Shown here: in pieces, positions 21,400 to 34,769 of the stretch
How the letters are laid out: each line of letters starts with the position of its first letter
Position numbering within the stretch: the stretch's first letter is position 1
NCBI GenBank assembly: GCA_947650285.1
Contig: CANTFL010000478.1
Coordinates: forward strand, 131,501 to 195,500
DNA: 64,000 bases
Direction: 5' to 3'
DNA from: Hyaloperonospora brassicae
Taxonomy: Eukaryota; Oomycota; Peronosporomycetes; Peronosporales; Peronosporaceae
The notes under the pieces: model-generated
Databases searched by the model: none
Told to the model about the DNA's origin: nothing
What the model saw: the letters and a program-made list of their open reading frames with translations, nothing else
Made by a program: the position numbers and the translations under genes

Positions 21400-24300
21400 G
21401 TTTACGTTTAGGACAACGGAATACTAAAGGCAACCCTATGACGCTTTGACATGTAATACACAAGTAATAGCTATGCTTTTTATTCAAATATGTGCTAATC
21501 TAGGCCTACTAGGCTCTTAGCTTGGTTCTTTAATATGCTTACTACAGATTCTTTACTAGGTCGATTTGTGTGCCATTAATACATGTTTTATGATATGTGT
21601 CTTTTTATCTAGCCGTGACATGACAACTATATTCTTATAGTAAGGTCGAGCTACAATTGGTCAAAAAATTGATATATATATCATCTTTTACAAGATATGG
21701 GCTTCGACGACACACAAATCCGTACTAATTAAGTCATTCATGAAGTTTTGCGCAATAATGTTCTAGTGCCAAGAAGAGGAAGGTTGACACAGTGAGTCGT
21801 CTTCTCATGATCGTATTGGTTGGCAACAATCCCACTCTATAAAAAACCTTTATATGAACGGCAAGTAGAATCTACGAAGAACGGACGATCATGTCTTTTT
21901 TGCAGTCTCTATGCGGCCGATGTTACACAAGCTCTGATTAATCAGATATTAGCTTTTGCATGAAAGTCACCGTTTCTTCGTGGCGTTGGAAGACGATTAC
22001 AATTACAACCGTTCGACTTACTTGTTAACTCTTTGAATTTGCGGCTCGATAAAGTCACAACCTTACAATATACAGATTATTAATTTGATCCACACTAATA
22101 CCCGAATCCAATTCATAAAAAGAATTGAAACCCTACTTATTTATGTCACTAAAAAGCAATTTCGGCACCAACTATACGTCCTCTCAGCATATATAACCTG
22201 TCGAAGCATAAATGCTTAAAAATTGCATTATCTTCCGATATCGGGTGTGTATGTGGAAGGGTATAGCGGGTGCTCTGGACATACTTAAATTGTCTGACAA
22301 ATCTTTGTTGAAAGATACTGCTTCTGACAGGCCTTAATGGTTATACAGTTTGTGTGCAAAACTAGTTACAGTTAAGTTTGGACCTTATTTATTGACTGTT
22401 CATAGAAATCTTGACAGATGTGATTAGGACGTAAGAACCTCATGTCATAGGTTTACGCAATGGTGAGGAGAATATATTCCACGTTACAGGTTGACTCATA
22501 AGCCAGGGAGATACGGAAACCAGGTGCAGCTTGACATATTGAATTTGTGGCGCCGTTGGTCGATGCATTTCGTATATTCGAGGAATGAGAATAATGATCA
22601 AGTAATGCATTGTACATTTATTTCTTACCATCCTTGCATAAGGTAACCTACGCCAAAATTCGTGCTGCATTGTACCGCAAGATAAATTAGGTACTCGCTA
22701 GCGTGTAAATGAGCCAGCATACCAACGAAACGATGTGCAGGATTTAGCTGATTGATATAGATCCCTTCTACAACGTAAGCTCAATAACGAGCAATAAACC
22801 TGAAAACTAGATCGGTACTCTGACGATTATCTCCTGCATATAGCTATTCTTGACATGATCTCATACATACGTATACCGTATAAACCACTTTTGCACTTGT
22901 TTCGATGGGTGTTAAAGACCACGTTTGTATATTGTTTTCTGACATTATATGTCAATACAATAACAAACGCGTCTAGAGGCAGTACAACTTGACTATGTCG
23001 AGCTTGGTATGGTTTTCATCTGGGTTGCTTAATACGCCATCGTGGCATCGCGTGGCGACTATTTCCTTCGTCTATCTGTCAACATGTTATACAGCATCAA
23101 ATTAGGTGAGGTAAGACTGAACCTTTATACATTTTTGATTTTGCACCTCAAAAACTTAGCACTTATAATCTTTGATAAAGGATGTATGTTGATCGAAAAT
23201 ACATTTAGTTCGAGTGTGACAAGTGCTTACACTTGAAGGTAGGCTCAAACATATAGGAAAAGCCTTATCACTCCTGACCGATATCACCCTTTTCGTCGTC
23301 ACAAGAAAGTGAGATATATGTTAGGCCATTTTTTTTCGCATAGAAACGTCCAAACAACGACGAAAAGGTTATAAGTCTTGTGTAGACCACACGGCTGCAG
23401 TTATATTCGACGAGCGAGGAATGCAGATTTATGTCGGGTATGTTGCGTAAATACAATATTAACATATCACTTACATGTCAACGACATCGTATTTGTAGTT
23501 TATAGTTCATGAAAACTGTGCCAAAGAGCAAACTTTTCACGTACTCTATCGAATAGCAAACGTCTAAAATTGTCTTTCGGATGAACCTACGTGCGTTTGG
23601 TGTGATAAAGCATTGAAAATAAAAAATCTCTGTGTCGTTGATTCAAACGGGTTATGCTCGTGCAATAACTATGCGAGTCTGCACTTCTTAGTAAAGAAAG
23701 GTAATACAACGTCGTACTGAACGAACAAACGCATTATCTACCGATTACCCTTCACTATATATCTACTTATGTCTGTATCAAAATACTGATATATAATGAA
23801 GGCAAACACTGTTAGCTTAAAAAGCGTAAAAGTTCATACAAACAGATATATAGCGGGGTCACGGTTTTTGTGCGTCTTAGACTTATTTGTGACACTGCCA
23901 CCTTCTCGGTATATACATTATTCACAAGAATATTATACTTTTAAGCTCAAACGTATTCATCTACCAAGGAGTTTTTGGAACGTGGTGGTATCGGAAACTG
24001 CTACAGTCAAGTATAGTTGACCGACATCCTGGTCCAAATTATACTGTGCATGGTATGTCCGGCTTCTTTGTTATCTCCTTTACTATTAAAACCTTTGTTT
24101 ACAACAATAATTTCTTTGTGTATGTCGTAAACGAGATATATTTTTTCATTACATACAAGCAGTTTTAGTCAAGAACAAATTTTCAAGATAGTCCCGTACA
24201 TCGGGAAATGAAATGACATACCCCACGTGACATGTTAGAGAAAGATGCAGAATAGTCTATCGCTCGTTGTTAAGTGCAAGGTGTTTGGTGTTTCCTTATC

Positions 24301-27300
24301 CTGGCTGGAAATTACCAGTTGCTCGTTCGAGGCCGGTGGTCGTACGGATCTGAGCACCTAAAGTGCTGGCTATCGAGGTGATCGTTCGAGCACGCTTGGG
24401 CAGACCAGCAAGCGTGCTGCTTATATCTACGTTTCAAGCGTCGATGATTCGCTTAGTAACAGCGCCAAAATGCAGCAGACCCTTTTCTCCGACATTTGAG
24501 ATGACGCCTGCGATCGAAACGCGCTACTGTAAGAACGTATCCAAGTTTTGTTGGATAAATAAACAAGTAAGTCAAAACGAAAAAAAACACACCACGATCT
24601 CTTTCATACGGCGACATGGGAATCCGTTGTGTCAAAATGATCCCAGCAAAGCAGTACAATAATTACCCTTGATGGTTCCGGTGCTTTTCGGCTGGCACTG
24701 TGCGCGAGAAATTCGTGCAAAATTGTGGATGTTTTATCTTTCATCGGTTCAATGACAAACAATTTTTTTCAGCAAGATTAGGCACACGGACATGACCAAA
24801 ACATGTGCTTCAATATTTTCTTTACGCCGTGGAAGCACTAAATCATGGGCCAACTTGGGCCGATTGCGTGCCCAATATGATATAGTCTTAATATTTTGAC
24901 GCAACGCGATTAAATTTGACTATAGCAAATCTGTGACCTCGTGGTCGTACACCCACAAGGTTTCCGGCGTCTGCTGTAACGTTAAAGATTTCCTAAAGTT
25001 ACACTTCAATGCCACTTAAAGCTTCGCCATCAGCAAATTAAGCGCGCTTTTATCTTTATTACACTCCAAAAGATTATGTCTATACTATTAAAATGATAAG
25101 CCATTTCGCAAAAGTTTCGGGCACAGTCCAGGGCAAACCATGTAGTCGTAGATGTGCCGTAAATAATATGTCATGTGGGTGTCTATTAACCTAAAAGCAA
25201 TTGACAGTCGGCTGCCGTCCGCTGATTTGGTATGGTACCCGTAGCGACCATCCAAATTATGCCATTATTTGCTTGCTGTAAGAGATTGATGCTCGACATT
25301 ACACAGGTCAGGTCGGATTAATGGCTAATAACGCTGACTATCGATGTATGATCCCAAATATATGAATAGGCCAGGGACGGAGACTATCCATGTTGAATAT
25401 ACCGCTCGACGTGAATCTGCATCCCAATGGCAATCTCTGATGCACGCAACAGAATTACCAGTGCCTAGAGCCGAACTTGGCCAAATGGTGCGCTTTGCGA
25501 CGACTTTTGTAAGGACCAATGAGAAATTATGTATCCCATATTGAGGTATCCGGAGTTTAGCTAATGCACAGAGCCACAGTTTGTCGAATGTTAACGACAT
25601 CAAAGGCTCCTCATGTGATATCTAAAATAGGGTTGCCCGACTACGAATGCGGCGTATGGAAGGATACATCTTCCAATTTCATTAGAAAACATCAGCGATA
25701 AAAGGGATTTGCGAATGAGTGCTAACGACCATTCTTTGTTTAGTGTTACTGAGGGCTGTGGAGGCCTAGCTAGTGATCTTTGCAGATAATTCGAGCTGCC
25801 TTTCGTTCTATTCATGAATAAACGAGGCTAGACAGGGAACTGGGAGTATTGTAAGAGGGTCCTTGAACTTGCGGCGACTAATTAAATTGTTGTACCCAAA
25901 CGACGACGGGAGGCGAATGATCGCAGTCGCTAATGGCAGCGTAAAACAAAACACACATCGTTTTAGGCCTAAAATCATAGGTTCTGACTATGAGTGAGCC
26001 GGAGTTTGGAGTTTTTAACCCGTTAAGACTAACACACTTAGCAAGATGTATTCCAGACCAGCCTCACATGATATCTTAGGTGTGTGCAACATCGACGGAT
26101 TTATCTTGTGTCCAGAAGCGTCGGTGCTAGTAGATCGATGCCACAAAGATTATTATCGAAGGTTACAAAGCTGCTTTTTCGTCTATGACGAAAGGTAGAA
26201 TACCCCCGCTGTATGCCAAACAGCCGGTTGCATAATAACATTTAGAAGTCCATACGCGGTAGTCGACGATGTTCGCCGACTGACTTGACGTTGCTTAATG
26301 CCGCTGATCATTTTGAACTCGTGCCATTCAATTACATATATGCGTCTTCACACTTTTGTGTTGTGTAACTCAGGTATATTATCGTCGTGATGTCGTGCTT
26401 AAGCATTAATATGATTCGGAAGGTTTCCTCGTCAACAACTTATTCGAAAACCTCACGAGTTAAATCTATATTCTAGGTGTTTGACCAAATGCAAAGTTGT
26501 ACGACTACTGGCACGCCTCCTCCAGAAATACGGTCGAGTCCTCGACAAATGAAAATACTTGTGACGTTCCCCTCCATCCCGGAGCACGCCAGTCCATACC
26601 ATCCGCGAATTGCATTTCTTCGCCAACGACAGCACTCTAGCCGCTAGAAAAAATCTCAGCGGAGCCGGCGGGCATCCTTGCCAAATCCTTTATAAACCTT
26701 TTTGCGGCTCCGATATCTCGCCGTTGACGACTCACTAAATTTGTTGTCTTATCTTGTATGTTGCGTATCATGCCCACTAACGCCTCCGATAAATAAGAGC
26801 GTTTGTAGCGGTTAGAAAGACTCCGAGCTACCGTATCGTACGCTTCCCGAAACGCGATTAAAAAAGCAGCTCCACTTTTCATATCCGAAAACGCCGGCTC
26901 ATAAAACGCCGTATACAAGAACGCCATCATCATCATAAGTTTTTACACGGCGATAGTTCATGAACGAAGCCTTGTTGTGAAGCATCAGTTAGTGTCCCAA
27001 AACAATATGCACCCGTAACGGTAATATATTTGCAAAATGTTTGTGACCTGTTTGAAGACAGACGATAAGCCTATGATCCATCGCATCATCACAACTTCCT
27101 TTCTTACGAAGCGATGTGATGGAGGCTTTTTAAAAGATTTGAAGGGTTTGTCTCCTTAGAGTAGATTGTTAACCAAGGCTACTATTGCAGTTAACATACC
27201 TCCCTGAGTTATTAAAGCACAACATTGTTTAGGCCATCTCTACCTACCGCTTTGTGCCTGTTCAAAGCGTTAACAGCCTGGATCACATTCTATTGTAAAT

Positions 27301-28986
27301 TTCGTGTAATAGTTGCAAGGTGTTCGAAGCCGATAGCGCCAAGGCGGTCAAAAATGGATAAAAGCGTCAAACAAGCAACCCAGATGATTATTTAGCGTAC
27401 TGTTATGGACTTTTCCTACAAAGCGTATGGCCTTTTGATGCAAAACTATTCGCGATCGATATTTCTCTCCAAAGCAGTTTTATTGATGTGTAGAATCGTA
27501 ATACTTGCTTTTTGCGTTTGTAATACCTGAATTGCTTCCAAATTCCATTTCAATTGGTCCACGGCGCGCTCCAACTGCCTTCCTATGGTGATTTGGTAAG
27601 TATTTCAAGTTTTGTAAATCAATATTTTTAAAAGGTGTGTGGGCTTCAAACGGTGTGCGTGGCTGTGCGCATGGACCAAAAAAAGTGCAGTTTGCCTTTT
27701 TTGCCGCGAGCTCTTACGCTTTTTCCCGGATCCAGCAATAGGAATGCTCGGATGTGCATTCCCAAGAATAAGTCGTGACTTTCATTTCTAATCTCGTATC
27801 AACGGTGCATCGAGCAGCTCTCAAACATTTCAATGAGGATTATTTGCTGACATTTTCGAAAACTTACACCCTTGACGTCTCTGCGCAGTACTGCCCCGCA
27901 GCAAGTTGTATTGTAAGTCTGCTTGTACGTGCTGATTGTCAAGATGCATAGCTGATTCATCTACCGAAACCCCTTGTGCAGCGGACTCCCATGACTTTGG
28001 CGTCTTATTTTGTCGAAACGACTTGCTCAGTTAGGCCCTCAGTAGGTTAGAAAAAGTAAAATCGGCGGCATCCATTTCATTCTCCCACTGCTGCATAAAG
28101 AGCACGCATTCTTGACCTAAAGGCTCTGTAAAAGGCCTTGAAGTGAGTCGCTCTCTAATCTCATCAATCTTTACCCGCCGAGGTAATATGGGGCTGAGAT
28201 TTGCACGCAATCAACTTGCTGCTGATATAGAATCGTGCTAGTTTCAGGGCCACCGCTACAGCTCAATAAAAACCCTTTTAGGTCGCGTGCAATTTCAGGG
28301 CAGAATAATGAAATCGACTATAGTCGCAAATATTGACTGCGATAAACCCGTTTGTCCAGGGATCACGGGATCTGGACCAATTCAAGCCATCTGCCTTCGA
28401 AGAAAATAGAAATGCCACCGCTCTGGACGCGGTGTTCCCTACACTCCAGTTCGATGGCGGCTATCGGTCTTGCCATTTCGTCTACCCCTCCCCAAACTTA
28501 GCCCAATTAGCCATTAAAGCTCCGCTTCTTTTGTCTGTGGACATTATTTATTATAATCCGTAACAATTGTATGCTTTGTATAGCCTTTTGTCTCCATGCC
28601 GCAAGCCATTTAGTATCAGTGCTGTCATTATACCCCAGAAATGATGAGTTATATTAGGCTGTGGCTGACAATTTTTTATTAGACGAAGGAGGCTGGCCAT
28701 ACGTCGGCCTACCTTCCCTAATAAATGATAGCGGCCTTATGTGACCTTGATTTTGCTGGACTTGCTAATATCACGACGCTGCAGGTTGCAGGGCTATCAT
28801 TGCGTTTAATTACGAGAATAGAAAGCCCCCACCTGCATTCAAACGCTCCCCAAAATCGCTCGATTGTTATTTAATCCATCGCGTTTAGTGGGGGTCCAAA
28901 CGCCATTAGATAATCAGGTGTCTCTTTTAGCGTCATTAGGTGTCGTGTCAACTGGCCAGTCGGATTCTAATCGACGCGATTTCTCT
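21400..28986. other. AT-rich desert with decayed coding-like islands
   Basis: Mostly noncoding. Islands at about 24310-24520 (minus, disrupted by a stop; contains LLHFGAVTKRIIDA and LAGLPKRARTITSIA), 25344-25544 (plus; ATELPVPRAELGQMVRFAT) and 26453-26936 (minus) have a more protein-like composition than their surroundings. They may be remnants of one unrecognised mobile element or virus-like insertion, but no domain can be named. Confidence 0.3.
26453..26936 (-). pseudogene. Decayed coding-like island, unknown protein
   Basis: A 99-codon frame (26637-26936) with amphipathic, Arg/Lys-rich composition (segments AYDTVARSLSNRYKRSYL and SRQRRDIGAAKRFIKDLAR) is followed on the same strand by a second open stretch in a different frame (26453-26635). 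The composition is GC-richer than the flanks. It looks like the 3' half of an inactivated gene of a mobile element. I do not recognise the family. Confidence 0.3.
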
Positions 28987-29454
28987 TGTAACGGGGTGAT
29001 CCCGTTACATAAAAATTGGTACGAAAGTACCAAATTTGAATATTATCTATTTTGATAAAATTTAATCAACATCACTCGAGAAAAGTGATGTTGTCGGATT
29101 ATATCCTCTAAGCGTAATATCCGAGGAGGGTCCACTTCTTGATTATTGTACCGTGTACATCAACCGAATTAATCACCGCTCGCTGCTGGACGCGCGCAAT
29201 GTGTGGTAGACAGAAGACCCACATAGAAAAAAGTAGTGTACCATTGTTAGTTTCAGACGAAAGATGATTTAGTATGAAATAACTATACAAAAAAACAGTT
29301 CCACTTTTCCTTTAATACACAGTTTTCGGGTTCTGTATTGTCTTGGTAGCGCTTCCTCACGCCACTTGTACGTGACGTCGGGCGTACGCACCCTTGCATT
29401 GTTATTAATACAAGGCCGTGCTCAGTTATCTAAGCAAGAGCGTGCCTCGTTACA
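28987..29454 (+). repeat. Solo LTR, family of element C
   Basis: About 468 bases bounded by TGTAAC...GTTACA, a perfect 6-bp terminal inverted repeat with TG/CA ends. It aligns with the LTR at 33021 across the whole length, including the core CGCTGCTGGACGCGCG, the palindromic block ACATCACTCGAGAAAAGTGATGT and GTACGTGACGTCGG near the right end. No internal region follows, so it is a solo LTR. I see no clear flanking target duplication. Confidence 0.75.
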
Positions 29455-30580
29455 AGTATGCTCTAGCATTACCCAAATTTCTGTCTCTTAGAGATGAGCA
29501 CATGTAATATGGACTGCAATCAGGACCTCGTTAAGAACGTCACACAATTGTAAAATTGCGTCATTCCCGTTCGTTTTTATACGCAGCCGGACCCACTCAT
29601 CACTACTGACATACACGGACGGAAAATTTAGCAGTGCTGGACGGAAAGCTTTGTCCTTCTATTTATCCGGCTATATCTGAGGGGCTGTCCTTCGCCCGGT
29701 CTCAGAGTGCAGCCAACCGTGCGGAAGCGCAACTCTGTCTCCACCCTGGCGTCAATATTAACATTACACGATCGCAGTTCGCCATCTCTCTTAGGCATCC
29801 AGTCCTTCGTACGGAAACGGAAAGCTCTGGACCAGACGAAATAAATTCTCCGGCTCCCGTGGCGCTATGTAATCTAAGCTTTAACATTATTGTTAGCTAA
29901 CGGAAACCCTTACTTGACCTCAGTAGGACAGGAAGCTAAGTCATGTTGCCATTTTTCTTGCCAGGTATCTCTAGAACTCTCGTGCACCGCACGCATTGTC
30001 AAGTCCTCCGATTTCGAATTCATTACACCTCGGTCGAAGTTGTGCAGATGATCAATGGAGTTCGCATAATGTTTTAAATCGGTTCAAATTCTGTCGATGC
30101 AGTCGAGTGCTCTCATTTTGGGCCGCCAATTGGGCGGGCTTATCATGGTGCCGCAAACTGGCGCGCGTTGCGTGTAAAGTAAGGCGGCTGTGCTTTGGTC
30201 TTTTATCATCGACGAGTTGCGCCCTATTTACCCATGCTGGTACGACACAAGTTGTTGGTCTCTTTCGGGATAAATACAGCCCTAAGGCTTCTCTAGGACA
30301 GGGTGGTCCGTAGATTTGGGATTAGCGTCGACGCGATGGGAGAGGTGTGACCCAAACAATCTTTTATGCGCATACGCGATTTTATTTCCTCCCTTAAACT
30401 GAAAAACGAATCAGGTCATCTTTTATTTGTTTCATTTAGCGTATAACCTTCATCCATTGACCTAGCACCTTTATTATCTGTTGTCTAGTCTCGCGAATGG
30501 TTTTTCTGAAAATAAAACAAGGCCCGCATCTTTCCAGGTGACTGTAAAAAATTTTGTACACTTAAAACATGGTTGCGTGC
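29455..30580. other. Spacer between LTR relics; no supportable gene
   Basis: Two plus-strand frames (29634-29900 and 29996-30313, 88 and 105 codons) are open and moderately GC-rich, but show no domain. They could be relics of the retroelement that left the flanking LTRs. Confidence 0.4.
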
Positions 30581-30589
30581 TCTTATACG

Positions 30590-30975
30590 TCACGTACACG
30601 TGGCGAGGAATCGTAAAGAAGCTAACAGAACTTAATGGCTATGTATGAAGAAAAGTAGACCTGTTATTGAAAATAGTTTTGTGTCTTTTCTGAATCATAT
30701 TTCATTTAATCTAGCCATTTAAACTACCGTCTCCTATGTGAGTTTCTTGCTCACCACCCATTGCGCGCATCCAGCAGCGATTAATGGTTCATTTGGTTGA
30801 TGTGGTTACATCACCCAAAATTGGAGCACCCATGAATATAACCCTTGGGGGTAATATTTCGCCAACATCACATCTTCTCGAGTAATGCTGATTTAGTCTT
30901 ATCTAAATAGATAATATTCAAAATTGATTCACTCGTATCATTTTTATGTAATGGGCTTACCCCGTTGTAAAAATG
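30590..30975 (-). repeat. Degraded LTR, family of element C, inverted
   Basis: Read on the minus strand, it starts near 30975 with TACAACGGGGTAAGC, then has the CGCTGCTGGATGCGCGCAAT core at about 30758-30777. The CCACGTGTACGTGACGT block follows at about 30587-30603. It faces the LTRs at 28987 and 33021. Confidence 0.6.
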
Positions 30976-31329
30976 GTGCCAGGGAAATACTGAAAAATAC
31001 TTAGGTCCTTTGACCGTGCGTTATGTACACCAGCACAAACTGGTGGCACAGGAGAAAATTCGCAGCAATAGATACAATTTTGCAGCATCCTTAACTAAAG
31101 CGAGGACGATAGTTTGATGGATTGTAAAAGAATCCGCATACTGGGTCAAACACCATCTATGTTGATCGGTATATTTGCGTTCATCCATTCATATCCACCC
31201 GCACTGAAAATCGACCGTCCTCTGTTGTCTAATCGGTGTGATCAAATTGTTTTTCCATGTGTAGCTAATTTTCCCATCAAATCTTCCTTATTATGCTTGA
31301 CAAAGTCGATTTCAAACGCAATGCTGGAT

Positions 31330-31727
31330 CGGTAGATCGCGGTCGAAGCAAGCTTACGAAACCACCATCGCCTTTAAATCTTCGCCGACGGTGTAGTGAC
31401 TGGCCCATTTCCGAGATCCGCCTCGGATGATCTGAGATTATACGCAAGACCCTGAAGCGAACCCATCCATAGACAGTGGCGGGCCATGACCTCACGGGAA
31501 ATTTCGCTCCACATTTTCGAACGCAGCCTTTTTGCGTTGCTTAGGGTAACAAATACAGGATGCGCTGCGCGTTCGTTGATGTTGTACTCATAATGCTTAA
31601 CTATCCGGTCGAGGGTCCGAAAGCGAATGCTCTCTTGAAGGCCTCTGTTATTCATCCAATGATTTGTCCAAGCTCCTAATGCGAGGATAAACCTGATTCG
31701 AAGACTCTTTCCCATTCTGATATCCAT
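31330..31727 (-). pseudogene. Decayed coding-like island, unknown protein
   Basis: A 117-codon frame (31374-31727) with segments such as RIVKHYEYNINERAAHP and SKMWSEISREVMARHCLW has protein-like composition. Similar coding-like text continues in other frames toward 31.1 kb. It lies between two LTR relics of the element C family but does not match the gag, protease or RT of element C. Family unknown. Confidence 0.3.
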
Positions 31728-31739
31728 CCTGCTGAAATG

Positions 31740-33020
31740 TAAAGCAGATAGAGATGAAATTTTAAAGGGGTAGGTACTTGTTGCTTGATTGGTGTCATAT
31801 ATTTACGATCACGCCTGATTGGTACTGTAACCAATTTTTTCTTTGGTGCCTAAGCAACTTAAATGAATATACTGACCGGCGGATGAGCTGCGGATGGACC
31901 TTTCATGGATAGATTGACGACATTTTCGTCTACAGCCGGCGCGGAAGAAACAACCGTCGCGTTATCCTTTTGGTCTTTTTAAAATTGCAGCTGTAGCCTG
32001 AGCAACGTCATATGTACACTGTCGAAACTGACTTAAAAACAGTCAAATCGACAAGCCCAGTAACTTCTGTTCGATTGCCACCATGCTCCTCGGAAGTGGT
32101 AGTTGTTTCTATGCATACAGAAATCACGCCATTGGATAACCGATATATATATATAAAGTGCAATTACTATTAAACGATGCCGACGTCTGCGAGTTTTAAA
32201 ATATGCTTTTGCCGTACCATAGTACCCGGACAATGCCACGCAAAATTCCGGAGACCTGGCCATGCTGACGTTAAGCTCCACACAGTAGACGTCCAGGAGT
32301 CAGGCATGCAGGTATATATATCTTAAAACTCAAATGCATCCGCAACGTGAGCCTGGAGGTAAGCAGTGATCCGACCATTATCCGTGAAATTGGTTATATT
32401 GTGTGATATCACGTCGTACTGTCGCTTCACGCCTAGTCGGAAGCTATCCTTGCAAATCTACCGTGACGAAACACACCCTCCGTCTGGTGTACGAGCGTTT
32501 AGATCGCGTTAATTGCGTCGTTTAATGGAAGTAATACCGTTTATACCAGATTGTCGTTTTGCAAACAAATGAAAAGAGGTAGACCTGGCAACAATCTACT
32601 TCAAAGAAAATGATTTGACCACATTTGGTAAGTTTTATAGCTCGTCTTATTAAACTCTCTACCGATCTATCTCCGATTAAATATTCTAATTTGAATAGAT
32701 GGTACTTTGGTGGCATACGCGTAAGAACATGCAACTCTGCAGCTGCAAAATTGGTTCTTCGTTTTACTAAGGCTTGGATTTTTCTCGGTGAACCGGCTCT
32801 TTTCTTTTTAATCGACGACACTCAAAAAAAATGAGTAGACGGAGGCAAATAAAACTATTCTCGAAGAGGCACTCACGATTTCGCCACTCGTTCTTCGTGC
32901 ATTTAAAGAGTCTAAGCCCACTACTCGCCGACACTGTTTGCTATGAGAGCTTTCTTAACGTCGCAAAGTCAGGCTTGCTGTCACCATTGGGTAAAACCTG
33001 AACTACAGGGAAGTGATAAG
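31740..33020. other. Noncoding spacer upstream of element C
   Basis: AT-rich DNA with a TATATATATA run near 32141-32153 and 32310. Frames at 32522-32834 are open on both strands and are not supported as genes. Confidence 0.5.
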
Positions 33021-33483
33021 TGTAACGGGGTAAACTCACTACATTAAATTGATGCGAATGTATCAATTTGAATATTATCTATTTAAATAATAGGCAATCA
33101 ACATTACTCGAAAAGAGGTGATATTGGCGGAATATTATCGATGAGAATAACATAATAAATCCTTTACTTATTGATTGATGTACACTCCGAACCGACTAAA
33201 TTAACCACTAATCGCTGCTGGACGCGCGTAATGGGTGATAAGCAAGAAATCCACATAGGAGGTTGTAGTTTAACATATATTTCGATCAAGACATAGATGA
33301 ATCTACAGAAATTAACGTTATTGAACACAATTCTACTTTTCTCTCAAACAAAGCTTTTGAGTTCTGTTTACTTCCTCGCGCTTCATCACGCCACGTGTAC
33401 GTGACGTCGGAAGTACGCAGCCTTATGTTCTATTAACACGAGGTATTTTTAGCCATCTGGTCAGAGCGTGCCCCGCGTTATTT
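33021..33483 (+). repeat. 5' LTR of Gypsy element C
   Basis: Begins TGTAACGGGGTAAAC and ends near GCGTTATTT, about 463 bases, parallel to the solo LTR at 28987-29454. The core CGCTGCTGGACGCGCGTAAT lies at about 33211-33230. It is directly followed by gag-like sequence on the plus strand. Confidence 0.75.
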
Positions 33484-33929
33484 CTCCAGCGACCAAAACT
33501 ACCGCATCTAACATGACGATGTTAGATAAGGAGGAGATCTGTCACGCCACAATTGAACGCTTTCATAATTTGAGCCACATCAAATGGAGTGGGGTAGAAC
33601 GTTTGAGCTTTACCGTAGGCGAAACCGCCATTATGCCCATGGTGGATTCTTTTTTTAAGGAGACCAACAAGATGCCGCTAAAGCCAAATTCATTTATAAT
33701 TAAATTGTCGGTAAGAGAGAGAGTATCTTTGCTTTACCTGCAAGGCTTCTGAAGCCAAGAAATTTGGAGGAAACTTGATTCTTTACCGACAAAGCTATAG
33801 AGACAGCATAAAAATAATGCTGTTGTGGACGGGACGAAACCCGAAGATCATCCTGAAATCTTGAGGGTTGTTTTTCTCCAAATACAGAGGAGTCATGGAA
33901 GATTCTTTGTTGTTATAATTCGTCGAGCT

Positions 33930-34400
33930 CGACAGAGACCTAAAAGCACGTCGTTTTGACGATGATCGAATGAAACTAAGATTTGCTCAATCCCACTTGC
34001 CAGGACGTGCCAATGCTTCGTACATAGGGCTCAAGATGAGCGACACATATGCGTTTGAGTCGCTCAAAGCCTTTAAGACCCGGCTCAAGCAAACGTTCGA
34101 ACCACCTCGGGCTGAGTTTGGGCTCAATCGGAACTCCTCAAACTTAAGCAGGGTAAGCGTGATGTACATGCTTGCGCTCAGCATATACGACTACTCGCGA
34201 GTAGAGTAACTGCTAACACGGTCCATGAACACACGTTAATCAATGTGTTTATGCAAGGGATCGCAGATGGACCCGTCAGGAACCACCTGTTTTTCGAAGA
34301 GTCGGAAACGCTCGAACAAGCGATATCAGCTGTGGATTAGGAAGACTTTATCTTGAGACCGTTGCATGCTAGCTCAAGCTCTTAATGTCTACCAATCCGG
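33930..34400 (+). pseudogene. gag: Gypsy gag (element C), capsid region
   Basis: DDDRMKLRFAQSHLPGRA, then YAFESLKAFKTRLKQTFEPP (34048-34107) and a downstream frame with FMQGIADGPVRNHLF, match the capsid-like gag domain of oomycete Gypsy elements (retrotransposon gag family). The main open piece is 33970-34209. The reading frame then shifts. Not functional. Confidence 0.85.
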
Positions 34401-34487
34401 CAAGAGACCGAAGGTCCAGAACCAATGTACCTCTGCTAAATTAAGAGCGAGAGACCTCGCTATTGAAACAACAATCGACTGCAGAAG

Positions 34488-34529
34488 TGCAATCGATGTC
34501 AGAAGTTAGGGCACTACGCTTACGAGTGC
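34488..34529 (+). other. CCHC zinc knuckle of element C gag
   Basis: CNRCQKLGHYAYEC has the exact C-x2-C-x4-H-x4-C spacing of a retroviral-type zinc knuckle, which binds template RNA in the nucleocapsid. All four metal ligands are intact. Confidence 0.92.
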
Positions 34530-34769
34530 AGTGCCCCACGCCCAGTACCAAACAGTACTGAGCAAAATGGTCGTCCATTTGCCATAAAGGGCAATGGGCG
34601 TGGGTCCAGCGCTGTTGCGAAACCGCAACAGCGAGACGGACCATCAAAAAATGGTCGGGGTCAGTAGGGGCGGAGCGCCCTACTAATCCATCAACCTAAA
34701 GAGAATTTGCAAATCTCTTGACGAAAGTTGATCCAGATACAAAATCATTGTGTGTCTCTGCACCTGGTG

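Noticed and set aside
28987..33483. 28987 and 33021 LTRs as ends of one element
   Set aside because: The interval contains an inverted LTR and no recognisable gag-pol, and gag of element C lies to the right of 33483.
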